64,000 nt of DNA from Runella zeae DSM 19591 (GCF_000423565.1 NZ_AUIF01000043.1:1-64000), one strand, 5' to 3'. Counted from the first letter of the stretch, positions 37,701-46,293 are shown. Notes: generated from the letters alone by a model not told the origin. Program-made: numbers and translations.

Positions 37701-38303
37701 GGCCGCCAAGTGTTTGATGCGGGCAATGGCCGTCCATTGCGTACTCCTACCCAAATCGCCTTTGGAAGTGCGCTGCCGTTGTGGGTAGGGGGTATCACCA
37801 ATAGCTTCACTTACAAAGGCATCAATCTTTCGTTTTTGATTGATTTCAAACTAGGTCACAAGATGATTTCGGGTACTAATCACAATGCCTGGCGCCACGG
37901 ATTACACAAAGCAACCCTCGTAGGACGTGCCGAAAACTTTGTGATTGGCAATGGTGTAAACCCTAACGGCGAAGTTAATCAAACCAAATCGGGAGTACAG
38001 GCTTACTACGAAACGGTACGTTCTCAAAACATCGCCGAGGAGTTTGTATACAATGCGGGCCTTTGGCAGCTTCGCCAAATCACGCTGGGGTATGATTTTT
38101 CAAAGTTCTTGCCTAGTTCCTCACGCTTTGTAAAAGGCATCAGATTGAATGCCGTTGCCAACAACGTAGCAGTTCTCAAAAAATGGGTTCCTAATATTCA
38201 CCCCGAGCAATTTGGATTTCCTTCCGACAACCTGATTGGCCTCGAAGCTACAGGCTTGCCTATTACTCGTAATATTGGTTTTAACCTTAATGTTAAATTT
38301 TAA
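34746..38303 (+). CDS. SusC/RagA TonB-linked transporter with STN signalling domain
   Basis: 1185 residues: signal peptide about 1-27; secretin/TonB short N-terminal (STN) domain (about 48-118, with LRDVLKDLKSRYRVDILFEG and LEQVLKTTGLGYKKVKDGSY); carboxypeptidase-regulatory domain (about 165-245, VKGKVVDEKGQALPGVSVLI); TonB box EVVVTALGIKKQAKSIG; plug with IRIRGQSSFGGNNSPLIVVNG; and a large barrel ending ITRNIGFNLNVKF. The STN domain contacts FecR in the periplasm, so transport reports ligand presence to the sigma factor. By context the substrate is a uronate- or hexose-containing glycan, which is inference. Confidence 0.95.
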   Translation: MKENLHKSCWMGIFLLSLLLCGRPSWAQTYARAHQLPKKAETLSAPTTLKLRDVLKDLKSRYRVDILFEGGLIEGIMVSSDLINPNAQLEQNLEQVLKTTGLGYKKVKDGSYVILEAKKAKKTAAAEARFQESISPEISVEKPQITDIPLLKTSTRIEVMEQAVKGKVVDEKGQALPGVSVLIKGTQRGTTTNAEGGFQLDVPSSSSILVFSYVGYESKEITVGNQTTISLSLAPESKSLGEVVVTALGIKKQAKSIGYATATVGTDEMTINRTANFMNALQGKMAGVNITSLGSGPAGTSKIRIRGQSSFGGNNSPLIVVNGVPIDNTNNGARGDVSERGSNRTSDGGDGLSSINPDDIEAMTVLKGAAASALYGSRAKDGVIMITTKSRGTGSGVSLSYNSNFTSETPLDYTDYQYEYGQGENGTRPTAPFPTSGQWSFGEKFQPGMTQVLFDGVQVPYEPQRNQITKYYQKGYTWTNTLSLSSGGANGGFSLSISNLDNRTILRGSGYDRRTVNLGFTQTLAKKLTVSGNVNYSNEFRKNPPNIAEQDYSPVVIFNMANSMPLDLLEKYAEDANGNETVWSRFTNRTNPYFALKRFDNIHNDRIFGNLTARYNFTPWLFLQGRIGQDYYSREQDYNLPTGTQRQPAAPAGFVNGQYVQDARNVRELNADFLLGANRTFGAIGVNANVGGNQMYRRISRHNVFVQDFYTRGLYTIGNSRQRDAIYDFSERQVNSLYASAEVSYKDYIFLNGTVRNDWFSTLSPANRSILYPSITASFVFSQAFATSLPTWISFGKIRAAYAEVGSDTDVSPYANNLFYNINPQQFPSPSGVAQPLATINGSTVPNANLRPMRVSEKEFGFELKLFNNFLGIDFTYYDKLSSDQILRAQTSNAGGYLTQLINVGQSRNQGIEMLFNLNPIRRDDFSWNAIFNAAYNKTKVLNLGEGVSNNMITVGTGDFTGELRQVVGQPMGQLYGFGYLRDAQGRQVFDAGNGRPLRTPTQIAFGSALPLWVGGITNSFTYKGINLSFLIDFKLGHKMISGTNHNAWRHGLHKATLVGRAENFVIGNGVNPNGEVNQTKSGVQAYYETVRSQNIAEEFVYNAGLWQLRQITLGYDFSKFLPSSSRFVKGIRLNAVANNVAVLKKWVPNIHPEQFGFPSDNLIGLEATGLPITRNIGFNLNVKF

Positions 38304-38322
38304 TTCATAAAAACGACTCAAA

Positions 38323-39849
38323 ATGAAAACATTAAACAAATATATTGGTGCAACCCTGACTAGCTTGTTTCTCTTTGGGTGCGACAAAGGATTTGACGAA
38401 ATGAATGTCAATCCCATTGCTCTCACGGCGGTAGAGCCAAGTTATCAACTCAATACGGCCATCGTAAATACGGCTCCTGCTTACGGGAATTTGAGTTATG
38501 AGACCACTATCGTCAAACAAATGATTACGCCCTTCAGTGGTCAAGGTTCGGCCGCCAATTTCAACCAAGACAATCGCTCTGTAGCGGCGGGCAATTGGAA
38601 TACATTTTATCAGACCAATATCAAAGAGCTAACGGATGTCATTGCCAAAACCAAAGATGTACCTGCTCGCTCCAACCTCTACAATATGGCTCGGATTTGG
38701 CAAGCCTATAGTTTTATGATTCTTACTGATACTTACGGAGATATCCCTTATACCCAAGCAGGAAGAAGCTATTTAGAAGGCATTGCTACCCCCGCTTATG
38801 ACAGTCAAGAATCGGTTTATAATGCTATTTTGAGTGAATTGGATGCTGGTTCGGCGGGACTAGATGCCGCCAAAGCCAAAGTAGCAAGCGATTTGCTTTA
38901 TGATGGGGATGTCGTCAAATGGAAACGCTTGGGCTATTCTTTGTTGTTGAGAGCAGCCATGCGCCTTTCCAAAGTCAATCCAACCAAAGCCGCCGAATAC
39001 GTAGCCAAAGCCGTAGCAGGAGGTGTAATGCAATCCAACGCCGACAATGCTATCATTCGGCATAATGCAAGTTTTACCAACCCCATAGGCTCTCAGCTCA
39101 ATGGTGGGCAATCGGCCTTCTTTTATTTGGCCGAAGATTTTGTGAGTTATTTAAGCAAAAACAACGACCCACGCCTAGCTTCTATTGCTGTACGCTATGT
39201 AGGAGCTACAAGCGGGGCCCAGCAAGTAGAGTCGCGAGCCAATCGCACCCCTGCTGTTCAGATAGGCGCTCCCCTTGGCTACGACAATACCACTATCAGT
39301 TCGGCGGTAGCTGCCCAAAAATTGGCGAGCTTGTGGGATTATAGCCAATTGGACCGTACACGCATGGCAAGTCTCACGGCACCGAGTTTTTTGATTACTT
39401 ATGCCCAAACCCAACTCCTACTCGCCGAAGCTGCCTTTAGAAAATGGACAACTGGCGACCCCGCTACTTTTTATAGCAACGGTATAAGAGCTAACATGCA
39501 GCAGTTTGCGAGCTATGGTACCAACACCGCTATCGCCGATGCGGCGATTACTACCTATGTACAAGCCAACCCACTCGCTACTGGTAAAGAATTAGAGCAA
39601 ATCAACACCCAATATTGGGTAGCTACTTTTTTGAATGGTCCCGAATCTTGGGCCAATTTCCGTCGAAGTGGGTTTCCGATTCTCACTCCTAATCCTTTTC
39701 CGGGTAGCGATCTCAAAACTGAGCCTTTTATTCGTCGTCTGACCTATACGGATGCCGAGCTGAATGTCAACAAAGTGAATGTGGAACAAGCCATAAGTCG
39801 CCAAGGCCCTAATCTCCTCGATACCCGAATATGGTGGGACAAAAAGTAA
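38323..39849 (+). CDS. SusD-like (PF12771-type) outer-membrane lipoprotein
   Basis: 508 residues: lipoprotein signal ending LFLFGC, then the SusD-like-2 pattern with FDEMNVNPIALTAVEPSYQL at the N terminus, MARIWQAYSFMILTDTYGDIPY, the helical LLYDGDVVKWKRLGYSLLLR and a C terminus with INTQYWVATFLNGPESWANF and RRLTYTDAELNVNKVNVEQA. It partners the preceding SusC (19 bp gap) to capture glycans at the cell surface. It is more diverged from the starch SusD than ordinary paralogues, which indicates a different ligand. A terminator follows, so permease genes downstream may form a second unit. Confidence 0.92.
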   Translation: MKTLNKYIGATLTSLFLFGCDKGFDEMNVNPIALTAVEPSYQLNTAIVNTAPAYGNLSYETTIVKQMITPFSGQGSAANFNQDNRSVAAGNWNTFYQTNIKELTDVIAKTKDVPARSNLYNMARIWQAYSFMILTDTYGDIPYTQAGRSYLEGIATPAYDSQESVYNAILSELDAGSAGLDAAKAKVASDLLYDGDVVKWKRLGYSLLLRAAMRLSKVNPTKAAEYVAKAVAGGVMQSNADNAIIRHNASFTNPIGSQLNGGQSAFFYLAEDFVSYLSKNNDPRLASIAVRYVGATSGAQQVESRANRTPAVQIGAPLGYDNTTISSAVAAQKLASLWDYSQLDRTRMASLTAPSFLITYAQTQLLLAEAAFRKWTTGDPATFYSNGIRANMQQFASYGTNTAIADAAITTYVQANPLATGKELEQINTQYWVATFLNGPESWANFRRSGFPILTPNPFPGSDLKTEPFIRRLTYTDAELNVNKVNVEQAISRQGPNLLDTRIWWDKK

Positions 39850-39882
39850 TATTTTTTGGAATAAGTGATTAACCCCGCTCCC

Positions 39883-39911
39883 AAAGGGCTGCCCTCAAGT
39901 AGCCCTTTTTT
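39883..39911 (+). terminator. Terminator after the SusD-like gene
   Basis: AAAGGGCT (39883-39890) pairs with AGCCCTTT (39901-39908); a run of T follows. Confidence 0.75.
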
Positions 39912-39935
39912 ATAAATCCTAAACCTAGTTGTTTG

Positions 39936-41381
39936 ATGACAGACCCTCTTTTTATCTTGTCCGTTGGTGTAGTTATTGTGGTCGGCGGTATCATTGGCCT
40001 CAAATTGCATCCTTTTTTGGCTTTATTGTTAGGAGCATTTGTAGTGGCACTACTCACGCCTGCCTCCGTGATTGAACAATACGCCCTAGCCAAAGGCTCC
40101 GCTCCTGCGGCGGCGCTCGCACTTTCCAAAAAGAGCATTGGCGAGCGTATCGCTACTGAGTTTGGAAATACCTGCGCCAAAATCGGTATTTTGATTGCAA
40201 TGGCCGCCATCATAGGCAAGTGTATGCTCGAAAGCGGTGCCGCCGAACGAATCATCCGCTCGATGCTTCGCTTGACAGGCATCGAAAAAGCGCCAATCGC
40301 GTTTTTGGTAAGTAGCTTTTTCTTGGGTATTCCTGTTTTTTTTGATACGGTTATCTTTCTGATGATGCCCCTTGCCAAAGCCATGACTCTGCGCATCGGC
40401 AAAAACTACCTTTTGTTGGTACTTTGTATCATGGCGGGTGCAGCCATGGCCAACTCCCTCGTTCCCCCTGCACCTGGACCTTTGTTTTTGATTGGTGAAA
40501 TGCACATTCCCATTGGCTTGATGATGATTGCCGGAACGATTGTGGGGCTTTTTACGATTACTTCTGGCTATTTCTTTGCCCTTTGGGCCAACAAAAAATG
40601 GCCTATCGAACTTCGTGATTCTTTAGATGCCAAACTCGAAGATATTAAATCTATCGCGGCCAAAGAAGATAAGCATTTGCCAGCATTAGGAGTATCGTTG
40701 CTGCCTGTCTTGATTCCATTGGTGTTTATTTGTGCTGATACTGCTATCAACGCCCTCTACAAAGCAGGTGATATTCAGGCGTTTTCTCCCTTTGTACAAA
40801 ACTTTATCGCGTTGGTTAAATTTTTTGGTGATAAAAACATCGCTATCGTCACGGGGGGAATTGTGGCTCTGTTGATTTTGGCCAAACAGAAAAAAGACAA
40901 CAAAGACGGCCTGACTCCTTTTGTGCAAGCCGCCCTTATGAGCGGAGGGGGAATCATATTAATCACTGCCGCTGGAGGGGCTTTTGGCGGAATGCTCCAA
41001 CAAACAGGCATCAGTTCTCGCATTGCCGATATGACCAAAGAGTACCAAATGGCGCTTATTCCGTTGGCATTTTTGATTGCGGCAGTGGTACGCACGGCAC
41101 AAGGTTCGGCCACGGTAGCACTTATTACGGCTTCTGGAATACTATCAGGAATGGCTAGCAATGCCAACTTAGAATTTCACCCTGTCTATCTAGGATTGGC
41201 GATTGGGTGCGGTTCTAAACTCGTGCCTTGGATGAACGACGCTGGCTTTTGGATTATCTGCAAACTCAGTAATCTTACCGAAAAAGAAGCTCTTAAAACG
41301 ATTTCCCCTTTGCTAGTCGTCATGGGACTTACGGGGCTGGTTGTGATTATGATTGGGGCTAAATTGTTTCCTCTGATCTAA
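39936..41381 (+). CDS. GntP family gluconate/sugar-acid permease
   Basis: 481 residues from ATG 39936 (a TTG precedes it). It is almost wholly hydrophobic with about 12 membrane segments and matches the GntP family: GIIGLKLHPFLALLLGAFVV, IGKCMLESGAAERIIRSML, FFLGIPVFFDTVIFLMMPLAKA, SLVPPAPGPLFL, RTAQGSATVALITASG and LAIGCGSKLVPWMNDAGFW. The family imports gluconate and related sugar acids with protons across the inner membrane. The neighbouring glucarate dehydratase suggests an aldarate or gluconate as substrate here, but this is inference. It is followed by a mannonate-dehydratase-like gene. Confidence 0.93.
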   Translation: MTDPLFILSVGVVIVVGGIIGLKLHPFLALLLGAFVVALLTPASVIEQYALAKGSAPAAALALSKKSIGERIATEFGNTCAKIGILIAMAAIIGKCMLESGAAERIIRSMLRLTGIEKAPIAFLVSSFFLGIPVFFDTVIFLMMPLAKAMTLRIGKNYLLLVLCIMAGAAMANSLVPPAPGPLFLIGEMHIPIGLMMIAGTIVGLFTITSGYFFALWANKKWPIELRDSLDAKLEDIKSIAAKEDKHLPALGVSLLPVLIPLVFICADTAINALYKAGDIQAFSPFVQNFIALVKFFGDKNIAIVTGGIVALLILAKQKKDNKDGLTPFVQAALMSGGGIILITAAGGAFGGMLQQTGISSRIADMTKEYQMALIPLAFLIAAVVRTAQGSATVALITASGILSGMASNANLEFHPVYLGLAIGCGSKLVPWMNDAGFWIICKLSNLTEKEALKTISPLLVVMGLTGLVVIMIGAKLFPLI

Positions 41382-41460
41382 CAACTAATCTCTATCTTTT
41401 TCAAACTACATTTCTCTAAAATTGAAAACAAATTTCAGAACCTTTCAACCTATATTACTT

Positions 41461-42564
41461 ATGAATCGTAACAATTTTCTAAAAGTCATAACGGCGGGTT
41501 CGGTAGGAGCGGCTGTCTTAGAATCCAAACCTGCCCAAGCCACTCCTCCCAAAAAAGTACTAATGAAAGTGGGTTGCCAATCAGGAGGGACTTCAATTGA
41601 GAATCTCGAATTTAAAGCACGCCACGGTGTGTATAATCTCGACGGCGGTGCACCCAAAACAATTCCGGGCAAAGGCTGGGATTTGGAAGATTCGCTAGCC
41701 AAAAAGGAAGCTTGCGAAAAATACGGCATCAGTCTCGACGCTTATCACTTTCCGCTAAGTTCGGCGGGTATCGACCGCGTCGAATACCCCAATATCATGC
41801 TTGGCAAAAGCCCCGAAAGAGACCGCGAAATTGAAATTTTGCAACAAATGATTCAGGTAGCGGGCAAAAGCGGCATCAAAGTATTGAATTATAACACGAC
41901 GATTTTGCCCGTATTACGTACTGGCAAAACCATCGACCCCAAACGCGGTAACGCCGCCTACAGCACGTGGAATTATGAGGAAGCAATCAAACGTAACGAC
42001 CCCAAAACCAGGGCGGGAGATGTATCTATCGATCAGATGTTTGAGCGAATCACTTACTTGCTCGACCGTATTTTGCCCGTTGCCAAAGAATACAAAGTAA
42101 AACTCGCCAACCACATCGCCGACCCTCCTACTCCTGTAGGGTATCGCGGAATCACCCGCTGGAATAGCCCCGATGTTTTTAAAGGCATTCAGAGATTTGC
42201 GAAACTTTATGACAGCGAATATCACGGTTTTAATCTATGTATAGGCTCAATTGCGGAAGGACTCAAAGACCCTAAAACTGAAATCCTTCCTATCATCAAA
42301 TGGGTGGGTGAACGCAATCAAATCTTCAATGTGCATTTACGTAACATCAAAGGTGGTTGGAACAATTTTCAAGAAGTATATCCCGACAACGGCGACATGA
42401 ACTTCGTACAGGTCATTCGGGCTTTGCGAGATGTGGGCTATTCGGGAATGGTAATGCCCGACCACGTACCCACTCACCCCGATCCTAATAGCAGCTTGCA
42501 AGCATTTTCTTTTTGCTATGGTTATATCAAAGGGTTGCTCCAAACGGTCTCGGCTGATATGTAG
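41461..42564 (+). CDS. Mannonate-dehydratase (UxuA)-like TIM-barrel protein with leader
   Basis: 367 residues from ATG 41461. An upstream in-frame TTG at 41422 gives an extra 13 residues and no better signal. The start MNRNNFLKVITAGSVGAAV resembles a Tat leader (MNRRNFLK) but the second arginine is replaced by asparagine. The rest resembles UxuA: GISLDAYHFPLSSAGIDRV, KVKLANHIADPPTPVGYRG, LCIGSIAEG, FNVHLRNIKGGWNNFQEV, GDMNFVQVIRAL and VMPDHVP. UxuA dehydrates D-mannonate to 2-keto-3-deoxygluconate with a divalent metal. If exported, it would act in the periplasm, which is unusual, so the activity is uncertain. It is followed by a long-stem terminator. Confidence 0.8.
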   Translation: MNRNNFLKVITAGSVGAAVLESKPAQATPPKKVLMKVGCQSGGTSIENLEFKARHGVYNLDGGAPKTIPGKGWDLEDSLAKKEACEKYGISLDAYHFPLSSAGIDRVEYPNIMLGKSPERDREIEILQQMIQVAGKSGIKVLNYNTTILPVLRTGKTIDPKRGNAAYSTWNYEEAIKRNDPKTRAGDVSIDQMFERITYLLDRILPVAKEYKVKLANHIADPPTPVGYRGITRWNSPDVFKGIQRFAKLYDSEYHGFNLCIGSIAEGLKDPKTEILPIIKWVGERNQIFNVHLRNIKGGWNNFQEVYPDNGDMNFVQVIRALRDVGYSGMVMPDHVPTHPDPNSSLQAFSFCYGYIKGLLQTVSADM

Positions 42565-42616
42565 CCAAAACCCCTCGAAAGGCTGCTCTATTTGGTAAAA
42601 TTTATGAGAGTTTAAG

Positions 42617-42670
42617 AACGCTGACTATTAGAATCTTGGATAAATCCACTTCTATAGTTAGCGTTTTTGT
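42617..42670 (+). terminator. Long-stem terminator after the UxuA-like gene
   Basis: An 11-bp outer stem (42617-42627 with 42655-42665, one G-U) carries an inner TAGAA/TTCTA stem and a TGGA/TCCA cap; TTTTTG follows. Confidence 0.8.
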
Positions 42671-42813
42671 TTTCATATAAGCAGTACTTCTCTACGGGGT
42701 CTGTAAGGGATTGACAATCAACAATCCAGTAGCCATGAAAATATAAAACACTGATAATCAAAGCAAAAAACTCAATAAACAACTGTAGCTTACCACTCAA
42801 AAGGTTTACTCTT

Positions 42814-44118
42814 ATGACATACACAACGGGCCCTCGCATCAAGGAAATGTATATTACCCCAATTGCCATCGTTGACCCTCCCCTGCTCAATGCCGCTGGT
42901 TTGCATGCTCCTTATGCCCTGCGGACAGTAGTAGAGCTAGTCACCGAAGATGGTATCTCGGGCATCAGCGAAATCCCTGGCAATAAAGACATCGACATTG
43001 CACTAGAAGCCTCACGAGCCTTGCTTATCGGAAAAGATGTATTTCAGCTCAATCAAATCAGACACGTTTTAGAAGGACATTTTGGCACCGAAACCGCCGC
43101 CCAACGTGGCGAAGCTCCTTGGGACCAACGCAAACTTGTACATATTTTTAGTGCAGTTGAGGTAGCTTGCATGGATATTATTGGCAAAATCGCCGAACGC
43201 CCCGTGGTAGATTTATTAGGTGGTAAAATGCGCGACCACGTTCCTTTTTCGGCTTACTTATTTTATAAATTTGAAGGTGCTGGCGGAGAGTTAGGTTTCA
43301 ACGTCGACCCCAATGCTACAGGATGGGCAGCGGCACGCCAAGCAAGTGCACTCAACCCCGCCGAAATCGTAGCCCAAGCCAAAGCGATGTGTAAAGAATT
43401 TGGCTTTCAGTCGATTAAACTAAAAGGTGGCGCCTTCGAGCCTCGTCAAGAAGTGGATGCTATTATCGCCCTACGCGAAGCATTTGGCCCCGATGTGCCG
43501 CTTCGTCTTGACCCAAATGCCCTCTGGACTGTGGAAACAGCCATCAAATATGGCAAAGAAATGGAGCCTATTCTCGAATACCTCGAAGACCCTGTACGTG
43601 GCCAAGCCAATATGGCATTGGTAAGAAAAGCCCTCAAAACTCCCTTGGCTACCAATATGTGCACCACCTCCTTTGATGATATTCCTAATAGCATTGCCGT
43701 AGGTTCGGAAGATATTATCCTGAGCGACCACCATTTTTGGGGAGGTCTGCGCTCTTCTATGACCTTAGCAGGCATCTGCGAGACTTTTGGAAGGGGATTG
43801 TCGATGCACTCGAATAGTCATTTGGGTATTTCATTGGCAGCTATGGTTCATTTAGGGGCGGCGCTGCCAAGCATGAAATATGTTTTAGATACCCACTATC
43901 CGTGGCAGTCAGACGAAATCATTGTGGGAGGACGTTTAAAATTTGAAGAAGGCTCAGTAGCAGTACCCCAAGGCTCTGGACTAGGAGTGGAACTTGACCG
44001 CGAAGCCCTTGCCAAATTGCACCAAAACTACCTAGCCTGTGGCCTCACCAAGCGCGACGACGAAATCGAAATGCAAAAGGTAGTTCCGGGCTGGAAGTTC
44101 CAATCCGTTCGTTGGTAG
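42814..44118 (+). CDS. gudD: Glucarate dehydratase (enolase superfamily)
   Basis: 434 residues, near the family's usual length of about 445. It dehydrates D-glucarate (and often L-idarate) to 5-keto-4-deoxy-D-glucarate. The active-site set of the family is present: KxK-type KLKGG (about 203-207), metal ligand Asp in RLDPNALW (about 234), Glu in LEDPV, the ATNMCTTSFDDI segment, DHHFWGGLR and the catalytic His in HSNSHLGIS (about 335-340). It lies downstream of a GntP permease and UxuA-like gene on the same strand with its own leader. A GarL-like aldolase gene at 46.3 kb could supply the next step, but it is on the other strand. Confidence 0.95.
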   Translation: MTYTTGPRIKEMYITPIAIVDPPLLNAAGLHAPYALRTVVELVTEDGISGISEIPGNKDIDIALEASRALLIGKDVFQLNQIRHVLEGHFGTETAAQRGEAPWDQRKLVHIFSAVEVACMDIIGKIAERPVVDLLGGKMRDHVPFSAYLFYKFEGAGGELGFNVDPNATGWAAARQASALNPAEIVAQAKAMCKEFGFQSIKLKGGAFEPRQEVDAIIALREAFGPDVPLRLDPNALWTVETAIKYGKEMEPILEYLEDPVRGQANMALVRKALKTPLATNMCTTSFDDIPNSIAVGSEDIILSDHHFWGGLRSSMTLAGICETFGRGLSMHSNSHLGISLAAMVHLGAALPSMKYVLDTHYPWQSDEIIVGGRLKFEEGSVAVPQGSGLGVELDREALAKLHQNYLACGLTKRDDEIEMQKVVPGWKFQSVRW

Positions 44119-44168
44119 TTTGTTTTTTGCAAAAGAGATGGATACGTATTGTATAGAATAACTGCTTT

Positions 44169-44495
44169 TCACATGAGTTGTAGATATTCATTTTCAATTT
44201 TAACATTGAAATGGATATCTGCTTTCAAAGCTTTAAATACTTTCAAAATGGTACCCATTGTTGCACTATTTGCACTGCTTTCTAATTTTGAAATTTGAGA
44301 TTTTTGCACACCAACAAGTTCGCCCAATTGTTGTTGTGTCAAATTTCTCTCTTTTCGGGCAGCTTTTATCATTTTACCCAATACATCCATACGAAGTTCG
44401 TATTCGTATTCATCTCGTTCTTTTGTTCCAACTTTACCGATATATTTATCTTTCATTTCGGCAAGCGAATATGATTTTATTTCTTTATTTTCCAT
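44169..44495 (-). CDS. higA: HigA-type antitoxin (XRE helix-turn-helix)
   Basis: 108 residues. A helix-turn-helix of the XRE type spans about 41-95 (MIKAARKERNLTQQQLGELVGV and QKSQISKLESS). The N-terminal 40 residues are rich in charged residues, including TKERDEYEYEL. It starts 2 bp after the toxin stop on the same strand, so the pair is in the toxin-first (higBA) order. The antitoxin neutralises the toxin and represses the operon. Confidence 0.88.
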   Translation of the reverse strand: MENKEIKSYSLAEMKDKYIGKVGTKERDEYEYELRMDVLGKMIKAARKERNLTQQQLGELVGVQKSQISKLESSANSATMGTILKVFKALKADIHFNVKIENEYLQLM

Positions 44496-44497
44496 AA

Positions 44498-44839
44498 CTA
44501 TCGTTTGTTTTTGAAATATTCTTGTCTAATTCGTTCCGCTTTATCAATTTCTTTTTGCGGTACTTTTTGGTCTTTCTTTACAAATCCGTGAGTTGCCAAA
44601 ACAAGCGTTTCTTTGGGTCCAGTTTTATCCCAAAATGCTAGGAGCCTGTTTTGGTTACCCATGTATTTACTTCTAAACTCCCAAATCTCCCCCTGCAATT
44701 TTTTAAAAAGCCTTGGGTCATTGGTTTGTTCAGCCAAATCAATGTTATAAAACACTTTACTGGCGGATTTTCGATCAAGTTCTGCTATAAACTCGTCAGC
44801 TTCGTCTAAAAATCTTGTTTCAAAATATCTCACAAACAA
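44498..44839 (-). CDS. higB: HigB-type toxin (RelE superfamily, Gp49-like)
   Basis: 113 residues. It has the short RelE-fold layout: an N-terminal strand FVRYFETRFLDEADEFIAEL, an LFKKLQGEIWEFRSKYMGNQNRLLAFWDK core with basic and aromatic residues, and a VLATHGFVKKDQKVPQKEID tail. Such toxins cleave mRNA on the ribosome. The gene heads the pair and is divergent from the CBM9-like gene, and the module sits inside a sugar-acid gene region without obvious mobility genes. Confidence 0.88.
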   Translation of the reverse strand: MFVRYFETRFLDEADEFIAELDRKSASKVFYNIDLAEQTNDPRLFKKLQGEIWEFRSKYMGNQNRLLAFWDKTGPKETLVLATHGFVKKDQKVPQKEIDKAERIRQEYFKNKR

Positions 44840-44986
44840 TTTTTAGACGAAAATAACAAAAGTTTCTAAAAATTGAAACCTTTACAAGTTTTTTAGTCCC
44901 ATTTTTTGGATATGGAGGCACACACCATTTGTATTTACAATGCAGGTTTTGTTTTTTTAAGCAAACAAACTCATTCCTCAACTTTT

Positions 44987-45793
44987 ATGGCTTCTCCAGC
45001 AGATTATCAAGCAAAGAAAATAACCGAAACCATTACCATAGACGGCAATATCCAGAAAGATATTTGGAAAAAAGCCACTTGGAGCAAACGTTTTGTGGAC
45101 ATGACCACCGGCGAGGCTGGCATGTACAATACCCAAGCGGCTTTGCTCTGGAATGACGCCTACCTTTATATCGCTTTTGTGGCCGAAGAGCCTTTTGTAG
45201 AGGCAAAACTCACCCAAAGAGATAGTATTATTTTTCTCGAAAACGATTTGGAAGTATTTATCGACGGCGAAGATTGCTATTACGAACTAGAAATCAACGC
45301 CGCTAATACCCTCTACGAAGTCTTCTTTATTTGGAAAGATGCTTATACCAAAGGGAGCAAATTTGATATTCCGCAGTTTGACGTTCACCAGCCTCAAGCC
45401 TATACTTTTGGCGGAGACTACGACCGGAGCGGGGCTACTTTTTGGAAAGGAACTCACCCACGGGGCATTCGTTGGGCGTTTACGAACTTTGACATGTCTG
45501 GCCTCCAAACTGCCGTACAAGTGGAGGGTACGCTCAACGATCACAGCGATATTGACCAAGGTTGGAGTGTCGAAATCGCCATTCCTTGGCATAGTTTGGA
45601 GTTACTTGCAAATGGCCGCTCCCTTCCGCCTATGCACGGTGATATTTGGCGTCTGTTTTTGGGAAGGTTTCAAAAACTTATGATAGGGGGTAAGGAAGTA
45701 CAACCTCACCCCGCGATGGCTTTGAATAGCCACGGAGTTTATGACACGCACCTGCCCGACCAATGGAGCAAAATAGAGTTTGTCAGTTTTTAA
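44987..45793 (+). CDS. Carbohydrate-binding family 9-like protein
   Basis: About 268 residues from ATG 44987 (MASPADYQAKKITETI). Longer frames reach 44912 (ATG) and 44906 (TTG), but the preceding residues look non-coding. The body matches the CBM9-like family: ITIDGNIQKDIWKKATWSK at the start, AALLWNDAYLYIAFVAEEPF, IFLENDLEVFIDGEDCYYEL, WSVEIAIPWHSLELLANG and a C-terminal DQWSKIEFVSF. With this start no signal peptide is visible, so location and ligand are uncertain. Its stop overlaps the end of the convergent DUF4231 gene by 4 bases. Confidence 0.8.
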   Translation: MASPADYQAKKITETITIDGNIQKDIWKKATWSKRFVDMTTGEAGMYNTQAALLWNDAYLYIAFVAEEPFVEAKLTQRDSIIFLENDLEVFIDGEDCYYELEINAANTLYEVFFIWKDAYTKGSKFDIPQFDVHQPQAYTFGGDYDRSGATFWKGTHPRGIRWAFTNFDMSGLQTAVQVEGTLNDHSDIDQGWSVEIAIPWHSLELLANGRSLPPMHGDIWRLFLGRFQKLMIGGKEVQPHPAMALNSHGVYDTHLPDQWSKIEFVSF

Positions 45794-46281
45794 GTTTTTT
45801 TGGTAGGAAAAGAAGCAATAAAGTTACTTCCATAGAGTGAAAAATACTTATTGGATTGTTCGTTTTCGAGTTCGTTGGTTTTCTGCGTAATTGTTTCAAA
45901 CAGTTGTTGAAAATCCTCAGGCATTTTACATTTCAACAACTCACTGTTAGCATAGTTGACCAAATTATGAAACGAAATACGCCCTTCTTCGCGTAAACGC
46001 CACGTTTCAAAGACTTTGAATTGGAGCACTATCGTAGAGGCTAACGACCCAATCAATGGTATAATAGCACAAATGAGTTTGATATTAGGTGTCCAAGTAG
46101 CTTTTGTCTGGAAAGCTACAAAAATAGACGTCAAAAATCCACACAACAATGACACAAGTTGAAGGCTATACCACACGCGGTGGTTTCGTCTAGAAACTTT
46201 AGCATACCAAGTTTCGTATTGGCGATGTACTTTGTCAATCAGCCGCAACAGTGCTTCTCGGGTGTTTTGCTCATCATTCAT
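45790..46281 (-). CDS. DUF4231 family membrane protein
   Basis: 163 residues. Two adjacent membrane segments (about 38-60, VWYSLQLVSLLCGFLTSIFVA, and 68-92, IKLICAIIPLIGSLASTIVLQF) are flanked by a basic N-terminal helix and a C-terminal coiled-coil stretch (about 125-150). This is the DUF4231 layout, found on accessory DNA. The function is unknown. It starts 12 bp after the aldolase stop, so it is probably transcribed with it. Confidence 0.8.
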   Translation of the reverse strand: MNDEQNTREALLRLIDKVHRQYETWYAKVSRRNHRVWYSLQLVSLLCGFLTSIFVAFQTKATWTPNIKLICAIIPLIGSLASTIVLQFKVFETWRLREEGRISFHNLVNYANSELLKCKMPEDFQQLFETITQKTNELENEQSNKYFSLYGSNFIASFPTKKT

Positions 46282-46293
46282 GACCTTTAAAGT

